From positions 1 to 9,496 of the forward strand of contig JAIRLW010000425.1 of NCBI GenBank assembly GCA_031259095.1: 9,496 bases of DNA, in the 5' to 3' direction. The notes below the pieces were generated by a model that saw only the letters and a list, made by a program, of their open reading frames with translations, did not search any database and had not been told where the DNA came from. Each line of letters opens with the position of its first letter. Positions within the stretch are counted from its first letter, which is position 1. Shown one piece after another: positions 1 through 5,426 of this stretch. Origin of the DNA: Planctomycetaceae bacterium (GTDB lineage Bacteria > Planctomycetota > Planctomycetia > Pirellulales > Thermoguttaceae). The position numbers and the translations under genes are program-made.

Positions 1-772
1 CGTTATCAAAACCTGCGCTGGTCAACATAATTTGTCCCGTGGTGGCTTCGCTGCCGACGACTGCCTGAACGCCGGTTGCGTCGGAGACTTGATTGATGGC
101 GTTGGCAATATCGGTTACGGTTGCACCAGCTTCAAACCGGAACGCATTATTGCCGAGATTGCCGATCACTTCCATGACCACTTCCGAACTGATTCCCGCT
201 TTATCGTAAAACAGTTGAGCGTGTTCGGCGTTTTGGAGAACATCAACGGATACGTCAACTTGTTTTTGTGTTCCGAAATTTGCTTCGTGGATATTCAGAT
301 CGCGCACGGCAATATTGCTTAGTCCTTGCGTTTGAAAACCCATTGAACCGTCAAGTAATAGTTGTCCTTGATAATTTGTTGTTTTGGCGATTCGGTCGAT
401 GGAATCGAGCGAGGCGTCCACTTGCAATTGATTGGCCGCGATTTGTTCGGCGGTCATCGCGCCGGTGTTGGCGGCTTCATTGATGAGACCGCGAATATCA
501 TTGAGTAAACTGCTAACTTGACCGAGTGCGCTGTCGGCAATAGCAATAACACTGTTTGCGCGTTGAGCGTTACTGATGGCTTTTGTTGTTGCCGTCATAT
601 CGCTTTTAAGTAACTCACTTGCAATCAATCCTGCCGGATCGTCCTTACCGGAGTTGATCCGAAGCCCTGTACTGAGACGGGTCAAAATATTGCTGAGATC
701 AGCCATATTCCGGTTGATTTGATTTTGAGAAACAAGTGATTGAACATTAGATGCAACGTAAAGTCCTGTCAT
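1..772 (-). CDS. fliC: Flagellin, C-terminus cut by the window edge
   Basis: Structural subunit of the flagellar filament, exported by the flagellar type III system and polymerised outside the cell. The minus-strand frame opens with ATG at 770-772 and stays open for 257 codons to the left edge. Residues 9-60 form the flagellin D0/D1 helix (NVQSL, LTRLSTGLRINSGKDDPAGL around 29-49). Residues 72-141 continue D1 (SALGQVSSLLNDIRGL, then TTNYQGQLLLDGS). From about residue 160 there is an insert beginning NIHEANFGTQKQVDVSVDV, with a flagellin-hook-IN-like stretch near 200-236 (ATVTDIANAINQVSDATGV), which is usual in planctomycete flagellins. The C-terminal D1/D0 half lies outside. A Shine-Dalgarno (GAAGGA, 783-788) sits about 10 nt upstream. 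csrA lies upstream on the same strand but is separated by a terminator, so the gene is probably transcribed alone. The family call is firm; the exact symbol is conventional. Confidence 0.93.
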   Translation of the reverse strand, partial: MTGLYVASNVQSLVSQNQINRNMADLSNILTRLSTGLRINSGKDDPAGLIASELLKSDMTATTKAISNAQRANSVIAIADSALGQVSSLLNDIRGLINEAANTGAMTAEQIAANQLQVDASLDSIDRIAKTTNYQGQLLLDGSMGFQTQGLSNIAVRDLNIHEANFGTQKQVDVSVDVLQNAEHAQLFYDKAGISSEVVMEVIGNLGNNAFRFEAGATVTDIANAINQVSDATGVQAVVGSEATTGQIMLTSAGFDN

Positions 773-1095
773 GGAAATAACATTCCTTCTTTTACACCGT
801 TCATAGCAGGAAATGTTTCAACACAGAGCGTTTCGGCAATCTCCTTGGAATCGAGACCGGCGATTTTCCGTTTACAACATCCCTGCTGAGCGGTACTACT
901 TGGATTCAAACAACACTTCCGACAGTAACAACCACAAGGCAACGTTACTGTTTTTGCTTCGGGACTTGCCTTCCCGTTACAAAACCGGCAAGGCAACGAT
1001 TCAAGAAACCGGTTACGAAAACTCCGTTTCGTTTCGCGGTTCAAAAACCCGACTGATCCCTGCCGAGGTACAACACTTTTCCTAAGTGTCTTGTT
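773..1095 (-). promoter_or_regulatory. Long structured flagellin leader with candidate CsrA sites
   Basis: If transcription starts just below the sigma28-like promoter, the flagellin mRNA has a leader of about 320 nt. In RNA sense it holds, in order: a 6-bp hairpin ACACUU/AAGUGU with loop AGGAA (1073-1089); CAGGGAU (1056-1062); an imperfect nested hairpin (about 1005-1042); a 6-bp stem CTTGCC/GGCAAG (965-970 / 987-992); a perfect 8-bp stem ACAGUAAC/GUUACUGU (922-929 / 944-951); CAGGGAUGU (877-885); AAGGAG (842-847); and AAGGAAUG at the Shine-Dalgarno (781-788). The known CsrA SELEX consensus is RUACARGGAUGU, with GGA best placed in a hairpin loop. A 10-bp direct repeat CAAGGCAACG lies at 935-944 and 989-998. 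A TTG-initiated Cys-rich reading frame crosses the region (769-1044) but is not accepted as a gene. CsrA binding is inferred. Confidence 0.45.
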
Positions 1096-1101
1096 ATCAC
1101 A

Positions 1102-1130
1102 CTATCGACAGGTTCATGTATTGCCTTTAG
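1102..1130 (-). promoter_or_regulatory. Candidate sigma28 (FliA) promoter for flagellin
   Basis: On the minus strand CTAAAG (1125-1130) is followed, 16 bp after its TAAA, by GTCGATAG (1102-1109). The sigma28 pattern is TAAA, about 15 bp, then GCCGATAA/T, so the -10 matches at six of eight positions and the -35 core is intact, with one extra spacer base. It lies between the csrA terminator and flagellin, as expected for a late flagellar gene. A start near 1095 would give the long leader. No better promoter was seen nearer the ATG. Confidence 0.45.
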
Positions 1131-1210
1131 AAAGCATGGAGACTTAGGATAGTTTCGGTTATGCCGTTTCTGCTAGAAAATCAACCTGTATTGACAATAA
1201 GCATTGTAAG

Positions 1211-1249
1211 TAGTTGATAGTGGATAGTGGATAGTTGATAGTGGATAGT
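1211..1249. repeat. Heptamer tandem repeat TAGTKGA, five units plus four bases
   Basis: Five exact 7-bp units in phase, TAGTTGA / TAGTGGA / TAGTGGA / TAGTTGA / TAGTGGA, then TAGT. The same unit occurs in the opposite orientation at about 1347-1382, where it forms part of the csrA terminator, and degenerate copies lie at about 2052-2096. Similar heptamer repeats are known in intergenic DNA of several bacterial groups, notably cyanobacteria. The minus-strand open frame across this stretch only reflects the repeat. Confidence 0.85.
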
Positions 1250-1261
1250 CTTGAAGATTAT

Positions 1262-1297
1262 TTGTCCCATTAGTCTCTATTGTCCCTAATGTCCCTA
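1262..1297. repeat. Short GGGACA-type repeats
   Basis: TGTCCC or close variants recur at 8-10 bp spacing (TGTCCCATTAG, TCTCTAT, TGTCCCTAA, TGTCCCTAA). The same GGGACA word appears twice at 7263-7278 in the other orientation (GGGACAAATTGGGACAAA). This is probably slipped-strand or dispersed intergenic repeat DNA; no coding role is seen. Confidence 0.5.
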
Positions 1298-1316
1298 AAA
1301 AAAAGAGAAGATAGTT

Positions 1317-1358
1317 AAAAAAAAATAGTGGAAAGTCGCTTGCGTTACTTTCCACTAT
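1317..1358 (-). terminator. Intrinsic terminator of csrA
   Basis: A perfect 12-bp inverted repeat ATAGTGGAAAGT / ACTTTCCACTAT (1325-1336 and 1347-1358) encloses a 10-nt loop. On the plus strand it is preceded by a run of nine A, so in the csrA transcript the hairpin is followed by a U-run, the form of a Rho-independent terminator. It starts about 30 nt after the csrA stop. The stem is AT-rich but long. The arms are made of the local TAGTGGA/AAGTGGA heptamers, so the repeat family seems to have supplied the terminator. Confidence 0.75.
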
Positions 1359-1387
1359 CCAACTTTCCACTATCAACTATCAAGAAA

Positions 1388-1741
1388 TTATTGAGAAATA
1401 ATATCGGTGATTCCGCTACCGAAACTGACGGTTGCGGGATCGATATTTACGGGCAAGCCTTTATTTTTACGCGCTTCGATTTTTTTTTCCAATGGAGCGG
1501 TATATTTTTGTATTTTTTGCGGTATGGGATTCGGAATTGGCGTTTGCCCTAGCGGTTCGGAGTTCTGAATTCCATGTTTTTCCCGTGTGATGGCGTCGTA
1601 GATTTCCTGCCGATGGACAGTAACATCGGGCGGAGCCTGAATTCCAATCCGAACACGGTCGCCGCGAATATCGACAATGGTTATCACAACATTATCGCCA
1701 ATATAAATACTTTCATCTCGGTACCTTGAAAGAACCAACAT
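1388..1741 (-). CDS. csrA: CsrA, carbon storage / translational regulator with C-terminal extension
   Basis: RNA-binding homodimer that binds GGA motifs in mRNA leaders, usually blocking ribosome access; in many flagellated bacteria it controls flagellin synthesis. The first 55 residues are canonical: MLVLSRYRDESIYIGDNVVI, then VDIRGDRVRIGIQAPPDVTV, then HRQEIYDAI. The RNA-contact residues L4, R6 and R44 are all present. The usual length is 60-75 residues; this protein has 117. The tail (residues 56-117) is rich in Pro and Lys (LGQTPIPNPIPQK, LEKKIEARKNKGLP) and looks partly disordered. ATG at 1739-1741 has a strong Shine-Dalgarno, AAGGAG, 8 nt upstream. Flagellin follows downstream on the same strand after a terminator. 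No fliW is seen in the window. Identity is secure; the role of the tail is unknown. Confidence 0.96.
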   Translation of the reverse strand: MLVLSRYRDESIYIGDNVVITIVDIRGDRVRIGIQAPPDVTVHRQEIYDAITREKHGIQNSEPLGQTPIPNPIPQKIQKYTAPLEKKIEARKNKGLPVNIDPATVSFGSGITDIISQ

Positions 1742-2108
1742 AATTTATTCTCCTTAAATCTATTCGCTATCCTATTTATTTGACTAATCGATTGAAAAAT
1801 CATTTTTTGATAACATCTTTTATTACGTAAAACCGTAAACTGTTATCATTAAAAAAATTACATTTTAGAATATAATTTTAAAAAAGTTCTGAATGGTTAT
1901 ATTTTCGTCATCTCCGGTCAATAGATTGAGTTAAATACGCAAAAAAGATAAAATAGAAAATATGGGCATTATTATCAGAAATACCTTTACAAACCTCAAG
2001 AATTTCCGAAATGGAATTTTTGGACTATTTTCTGAGTGAACAGTTACAACGCTCTACTTTTCACTATCCGCTTGCCACTATCAACTCTCCACTTTTCTCC
2101 ATTTTTTC
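1742..2108. other. AT-rich intergenic region upstream of csrA
   Basis: About 370 bp with no convincing gene. It holds the csrA leader and presumably its promoter, which I could not place with confidence. Two features stand out: a nested inverted repeat at 1808-1848, and, at 2052-2096 next to the ABC ATPase stop, degenerate copies of the TAGTGGA heptamer (seen as CCACTATC / TCACTATCC on the plus strand). Confidence 0.6.
1808..1848. repeat. Nested inverted repeat in the csrA leader
   Basis: TGATAACA (1808-1815) pairs perfectly with TGTTATCA (1841-1848). Inside it TTACG (1823-1827) pairs with CGTAA (1834-1838) around TAAAAC. It lies 67-107 bp before the csrA ATG. It could be an operator for a dimeric repressor or an RNA stem in the csrA 5' leader. 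No U-run follows on either strand, so a terminator is unlikely. Confidence 0.5.
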
Positions 2109-2807
2109 TCATCCTTCTTCTTGACGGTTTAAGACTTCGGATTCGACATTGCCGTCTTTAAGCCAGATAACACGGCGGGCGCGACTGCCGACATTGGACT
2201 CATGCGTTACGAGAATAATGGTACGTCCTTCTTCGTTGAGACGATCTAAGAGTTGTAGAATTTCTTCTGTGGTAACCGAATCGAGATTACCGGTTGGTTC
2301 GTCGGCAAGAATAAAATAGGGATCGTTTACTAAACTTCGGGCAATCGCAACTCGTTGTTGTTGTCCGCCGGAAAGTTGGGTTGGGCGATGTCCCAACCGA
2401 TCCGCCAGTCCAACCATTCCCGCCAGTTCAACACAACGTTTCCGCGACTTCCATGTAACTTGTCCCTGATAAAAAAGCGGTACTTCAATATTTTCTAAAA
2501 CAGTTAGTTGTTGAATCAGGTTATACGACTGAAATACAAATCCAATGCGCGAGGCGCGAATATTGGAAAGCCGATGATCATTTAATGTTGTAACATCATC
2601 ATCGCCGAGCCAGATTTTTCCGCTTGTTGGTCGGTCGAGACAACCGAGTAGATTAAGCATGGTACTTTTTCCAGAGCCGGACGCGCCCATAATCGCAACA
2701 TAATCACCTTCCGGCGCTTCCATATTAACTCCGCGCAATGCCCGAACGGTTTCACCTTTAAGCACATACTCTTTCGTCACCTCCAATAATTTTGCGGCTA
2801 ATTTCAT
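2109..2807 (-). CDS. ABC transporter ATP-binding protein, LolD/MacB (MacB-FtsE) family
   Basis: Cytoplasmic ATPase subunit of an ABC system; relatives drive lipoprotein release (LolCDE), MacAB-type export or related mechanotransmission. All ATPase motifs are intact: Walker A GASGSGKST (41-49), Q-loop Q93 in FVFQSYNLI, signature LSGGQQQR (145-152), Walker B FILADEP (165-171) followed by TGNLD with D176, and H-loop H202 in LVTHE. The family hallmarks are MGASGSGKSTMLNLLGCLDRPTSG-like spacing and the ADEPTGNLD block. The length of 232 residues is normal. No FtsX/MacB-type permease is adjacent; csrA lies downstream and ispF upstream, so the partner must lie elsewhere. ATG at 2805-2807 has no clear Shine-Dalgarno, and a repeat abuts the start, so the start is less certain than the identity. 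The substrate cannot be deduced. Confidence 0.9.
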   Translation of the reverse strand: MKLAAKLLEVTKEYVLKGETVRALRGVNMEAPEGDYVAIMGASGSGKSTMLNLLGCLDRPTSGKIWLGDDDVTTLNDHRLSNIRASRIGFVFQSYNLIQQLTVLENIEVPLFYQGQVTWKSRKRCVELAGMVGLADRLGHRPTQLSGGQQQRVAIARSLVNDPYFILADEPTGNLDSVTTEEILQLLDRLNEEGRTIILVTHESNVGSRARRVIWLKDGNVESEVLNRQEEG

Positions 2808-2810
2808 ATT

Positions 2811-2836
2811 AGTTAATAGTTACGAGTTAATAGTTA
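2811..2836. repeat. 12-bp direct repeat just upstream of the ABC ATPase start
   Basis: AGTTAATAGTTA occurs at 2811-2822 and again at 2825-2836, separated by CG. Each copy itself contains a repeated AGTTA word at 7-bp spacing, resembling the TAGTTGA heptamers near csrA. It lies 4 bp before the start codon, where a ribosome binding site would be expected. Confidence 0.75.
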
Positions 2837-2849
2837 AGAATGAATAACT

Positions 2850-2897
2850 GTAATATATCAGCGGAACAATTATTTTATAACTATTCAGTGGAATGTT
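2850..2897. repeat. Two copies of a 21-bp dispersed repeat
   Basis: The copies at 2850-2870 and 2877-2897 fit the pattern RTAAYTATTCAGYGGAAYRTT, the first copy being the more divergent at positions 6-8. A third copy lies at 5247-5267. All three are intergenic and share the core TCAGYGGAA. Function unknown. Confidence 0.55.
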
Positions 2898-2958
2898 CGA
2901 CGATTCCTTAGTCGATTCCCGATGACATCAATTTTGTATTATTACAATAAATTGTTAC

Positions 2959-3438
2959 CTAACAATTTGTTTCCAAAAGAACAATACATTCGGCGGAAAT
3001 TGCTTCTTCACGACCAATCATGCCGACTTTTTCACCAGTTTTGGCTTTAACATTAACCTGATTCGGCGCAATTTCAAGAATTTGGGCGATTTTATTTTTG
3101 ATTGATTCTTTGTGCGGTGAAATTTTCGGTTGTTCGGCAAAAATAATCGTATCAAAATTAACGATGCGCCAGCCTTGCGATCTGACCGTGTTCCAAACGA
3201 TTTGTAACATTTCCGATGAATCGCGGTTACGGTTAACAGAATCGGTATCGGGAAAAAATTCGCCAATATCGCCAAGTCCGGCGGCGCCTAATAACGCATC
3301 AATAATCGCGTGAAATAATACATCCGCATCGCTGTGACCAAGTAACCGCCGCGAATGTTCAATGTGAACACCACCAAGAAGAATCGATGAACCTTCCGTT
3401 AATTGATGAGTGTCATGTCCCAATCCAATTCTAAACAT
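2959..3438 (-). CDS. ispF: 2-C-methyl-D-erythritol 2,4-cyclodiphosphate synthase
   Basis: Cytoplasmic enzyme of the MEP isoprenoid pathway; it converts CDP-methylerythritol 2-phosphate to methylerythritol cyclodiphosphate with release of CMP. Family landmarks, numbered from the start chosen: FRIGLGHDTH with metal ligands D9 and H11, third ligand H43 in HSDADVLFHAIIDAL, GDIGEFFPDTD (56-66), and the CMP-binding end KAKTGEKVGMIGREEAI (131-147) with T134 and E136. The 159-residue length is typical. The start MFRIG matches the family and has AGGA about 11 nt upstream; ATG at 3448-3450 is possible (4 residues longer) and would leave only 1 nt after the upstream stop. A GTG further upstream would overlap the phosphoesterase gene and is unlikely. 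It is probably cotranscribed, and perhaps translationally coupled, with that gene. ispD is not in the window. Confidence 0.95.
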   Translation of the reverse strand: MFRIGLGHDTHQLTEGSSILLGGVHIEHSRRLLGHSDADVLFHAIIDALLGAAGLGDIGEFFPDTDSVNRNRDSSEMLQIVWNTVRSQGWRIVNFDTIIFAEQPKISPHKESIKNKIAQILEIAPNQVNVKAKTGEKVGMIGREEAISAECIVLLETNC

Positions 3439-3451
3439 GTACTTATTCATC

Positions 3452-5167
3452 CTATTTGATAAGAGTAAAAATATTGGAGTTGTGGTTTCCCGAATCGGTA
3501 ACACCTTCGAATATTACTTGTGAACTGCCGACGGTTATGATGGATAATCTGTACGTTTCGACATTCGTTTTTAACACAATACGGCTCAAAATTGTATGTA
3601 ATATTCGATCTGGTTTTACGTTGCGAAAAAACATTACGTCTGCAAGCGTTTTAATAGTGTTTCCGCCGTTTCGTCCGCCGTCTTCGATACGATAAAAATT
3701 GAAGTTATTCGGATCAGGTTTGTTTAGTCGCCACGAATGAGAGTGTCCGCTCACCGAAAAATCAATGTTAAATGTGTTTGCTTTGTTTTTGAATCGCTGT
3801 TTCAAATTAGCATGAGTCTCATCATGTGTGGTGGTGAAGTTGGGATCATGCATCAGTACGATATTGTTTACAGAAATGTCCGGCGCCGGCAAATTCTCAA
3901 ACCATTCGACCTGCTCGGCAAAATAAGGCGCCATATCATAAAAACCGTCGTGTTCCCATTGATCGGTGTCTTCACTCTCAGCCGTGTCGAATATCGTAAA
4001 AAGATTGTTGCCGCGCCGTACTTGATAATACATCGTTGTCAATCCTATTTTGCGTCCTAAATCTTCAATCTTTTCGTTACTGCGTACCTCATGATTGCCG
4101 CGCACAAAAATAGCCGGAATTTCACCTTTCGTCAATTTGAACGCACCGCATAGAAAATATTTGATAACCTGCTGTTCGTTGACATAAAAATCCGCATAAT
4201 CGCCGTTAAAAATCACAAGATCGATGTTCTGTTCTAAATGACTCGTTACAGAATCCAACAATGAAAGTCGATTATGCCAGTCGGATGCGGCAATGATTTT
4301 CGGTTCGGCAACATTGGTTGTATTTTTTAGCGTATAAGTTTTCGTACTGATCGTTTTACCCAATTTACCGCCGTAAGCAAGACGCTCAATAACGTATGTG
4401 GCATGAGCGGTGTATTGGTTTCCGTCCAATTCGGAACGCGGAATTTTCACTGCGTGTAGTTTGCCGATGGTTTTGTAACCCGAATCGTTGGCATAGACTG
4501 TTTTTAACTGACCATTACTGGTATAAGTAACATAAGCCTGAGCGTCGGCGTTTGTTGCGAATACGACGGAATATTTATCCGTTCCAACGTCAAAAACAAT
4601 AGGTTGCGCATCGAATCTAAAAACAAACGGCGGAATTTTTATCATTGTTGTTATACTCAATGCTCCCACAAAAATCACCGTTAAAATCACGGCGATTATA
4701 TTGCGGGTTTTTGCCGAAAGTTTAAGATTTGGAAAACCGAGCAACAAAAATGGTACGCCGAATAACGCTGCGATAAACGGTAACATTTCACCGATAATGA
4801 TACAACTTGTTTCGATGAACGCCTCCGTCGAAATAATATAATTTAACACCCAGAAGAAAAGCGATAACAAAAAGGATAGGCACGAAACAATAATGATCAT
4901 GACGGAGACTCGCTTTTTTGCAAACACAGCCGCCGCAACGCCGATATTATAGAGTGCATTGATTATCATCACATAAAAAAGAATTTCCGAAAAACCTTTA
5001 AACGTTTCGTGGTCGATAAAGACGTAACCGATTCGGAAACTATAGTTGACAATCGCAGCGCAGACAGCAATCAACGCAGCCGAAACCGCGAGAAACTCGC
5101 CGATAATACGAAACGATTTTATTTTACAGTTTGTTTTATTGCAGTTCGTTTTATTTTTGTTGTTCAT
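3452..5167 (-). CDS. Membrane-anchored calcineurin-like metallophosphoesterase, purple-acid-phosphatase type
   Basis: 571 residues in three parts. Residues 19-176 hold about five hydrophobic helices (near 19-41, 58-82, 87-111, 120-145, 153-176). Residues 180-282 look like the beta-sandwich that precedes the catalytic domain in purple acid phosphatases (VVFATNADAQAYVTYTSNGQ). Residues 288-480 are the metallophosphoesterase: D296-x-H298 in SDWHN, GD323 with D326 in NGDYAD, GNHE (357-360), H440 in LMHDP, and GHSH (474-477). All five metal-binding blocks are present, so it should be an active di-metal phosphatase or diesterase, most likely facing the outside of the membrane. The substrate is unknown. 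ATG at 5165-5167 has only a weak AAAGA ribosome site. ispF begins 13 nt after its stop, so the two probably form an operon, though no functional link is evident. Confidence 0.85.
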   Translation of the reverse strand: MNNKNKTNCNKTNCKIKSFRIIGEFLAVSAALIAVCAAIVNYSFRIGYVFIDHETFKGFSEILFYVMIINALYNIGVAAAVFAKKRVSVMIIIVSCLSFLLSLFFWVLNYIISTEAFIETSCIIIGEMLPFIAALFGVPFLLLGFPNLKLSAKTRNIIAVILTVIFVGALSITTMIKIPPFVFRFDAQPIVFDVGTDKYSVVFATNADAQAYVTYTSNGQLKTVYANDSGYKTIGKLHAVKIPRSELDGNQYTAHATYVIERLAYGGKLGKTISTKTYTLKNTTNVAEPKIIAASDWHNRLSLLDSVTSHLEQNIDLVIFNGDYADFYVNEQQVIKYFLCGAFKLTKGEIPAIFVRGNHEVRSNEKIEDLGRKIGLTTMYYQVRRGNNLFTIFDTAESEDTDQWEHDGFYDMAPYFAEQVEWFENLPAPDISVNNIVLMHDPNFTTTHDETHANLKQRFKNKANTFNIDFSVSGHSHSWRLNKPDPNNFNFYRIEDGGRNGGNTIKTLADVMFFRNVKPDRILHTILSRIVLKTNVETYRLSIITVGSSQVIFEGVTDSGNHNSNIFTLIK

Positions 5168-5184
5168 AATAAATAAATCTTTTA

Positions 5185-5207
5185 GTGCGGGCGGGATATG
5201 CCCACAC
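5185..5207. repeat. GC-rich hairpin in the phosphoesterase leader
   Basis: GTGCGGGC (5185-5192) faces GCCCACAC (5200-5207) with one mismatch and a 7-nt loop, a GC-rich island in AT-rich spacer 18 bp before the start codon. It could be a dispersed palindromic repeat or a translation-affecting stem; no U-run follows, so it is not an obvious terminator. Confidence 0.5.
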
Positions 5208-5246
5208 TCCTAAAAAGACCACTTTGTTACCGCTTAAAATATATTT

Positions 5247-5267
5247 GTAATTATTCAGCGGAATATT
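5247..5267. repeat. Third copy of the 21-bp dispersed repeat
   Basis: GTAATTATTCAGCGGAATAT plus one T. It matches the copies at 2850-2870 and 2877-2897 and sits 8 bp from the inverted-repeat element. Confidence 0.55.
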
Positions 5268-5274
5268 TGTAACT

Positions 5275-5376
5275 ATACCGTTTTCACTTTAAAAACCGGT
5301 TTTTGAAATGTAAAAACACCTTAAATTGCGGAGTTAAACGAAAATATAAAACCGGTTTTTAAAGTGAAAACGGTAT
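5275..5376. mobile_element. 102-bp element with perfect 29-bp terminal inverted repeats (MITE-like)
   Basis: Positions 5275-5303 are the exact reverse complement of 5348-5376 (outer end ATACCGTTTTCACTTT, inner AAAAACCGGTTTT), with 44 bp of non-repeated AT-rich sequence between. Each arm also contains the palindrome AAAACCGGTTTT. There is no reading frame and no U-run after the stem on either strand, which argues against a simple terminator. The TA in the outer ATA/TAT fits a TA target duplication, as in IS630/Tc1-mariner miniature elements; this is inference. It lies between the TlpA-like gene and the phosphoesterase gene. Confidence 0.65.
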
Positions 5377-5395
5377 CGTCGATTTCGGTCGATCA

Positions 5396-5420
5396 AAAAA
5401 CAAGTTTTTAGAAGTTGCCA
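5396..5420. repeat. Repeat copy downstream of the TlpA-like gene
   Basis: TTTTTAGAAGTT (5405-5416) followed by GCCA, preceded by AAACAAG, with a small AAAAAC/GTTTTT stem. A near-identical stretch lies at 7293-7317, also immediately 3' of a thioredoxin-fold gene. It begins 7 bp past the stop codon. It could be a dispersed palindromic repeat or a 3' processing signal. Confidence 0.45.
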
Positions 5421-5426
5421 ATTGGT

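Noticed and set aside
813..1085. 90-codon plus-strand frame over the flagellin leader
   Set aside because: No ribosome site or recognisable domain; it is antisense to the predicted structured leader.
1191..1219. Plus-strand TTGACA, 17 bp, TTGATA promoter-like pair
   Set aside because: No plus-strand gene follows, and the -10-like word is part of the heptamer repeat.
1173..1376. 67-codon minus-strand open frame
   Set aside because: Its repeated ESWIVES and YPLST words are translations of the heptamer repeat and terminator, not a protein.
2891..2908. tRNA T-arm-like GGAAT / GTTCGACG / ATTCC
   Set aside because: The loop is 8 nt instead of 7, and no acceptor, anticodon or D arm can be placed around it.
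2949..2968. AAATTGTTA / TAACAATTT inverted repeat at the ispF stop as a terminator
   Set aside because: The stem is almost entirely A-T, with a 2-nt loop and no U-run after it; too weak to call.
3439..3504. Longer ispF frame from a GTG at 3504
   Set aside because: It would overlap the upstream coding region by 53 bp and add residues not found in the family; the MFRIG start fits family length.
5275..5376. Intrinsic terminator for the TlpA-like gene
   Set aside because: The stem is long and perfect, but the 44-nt loop and lack of a following U-run on either strand fit an inverted-repeat element better.
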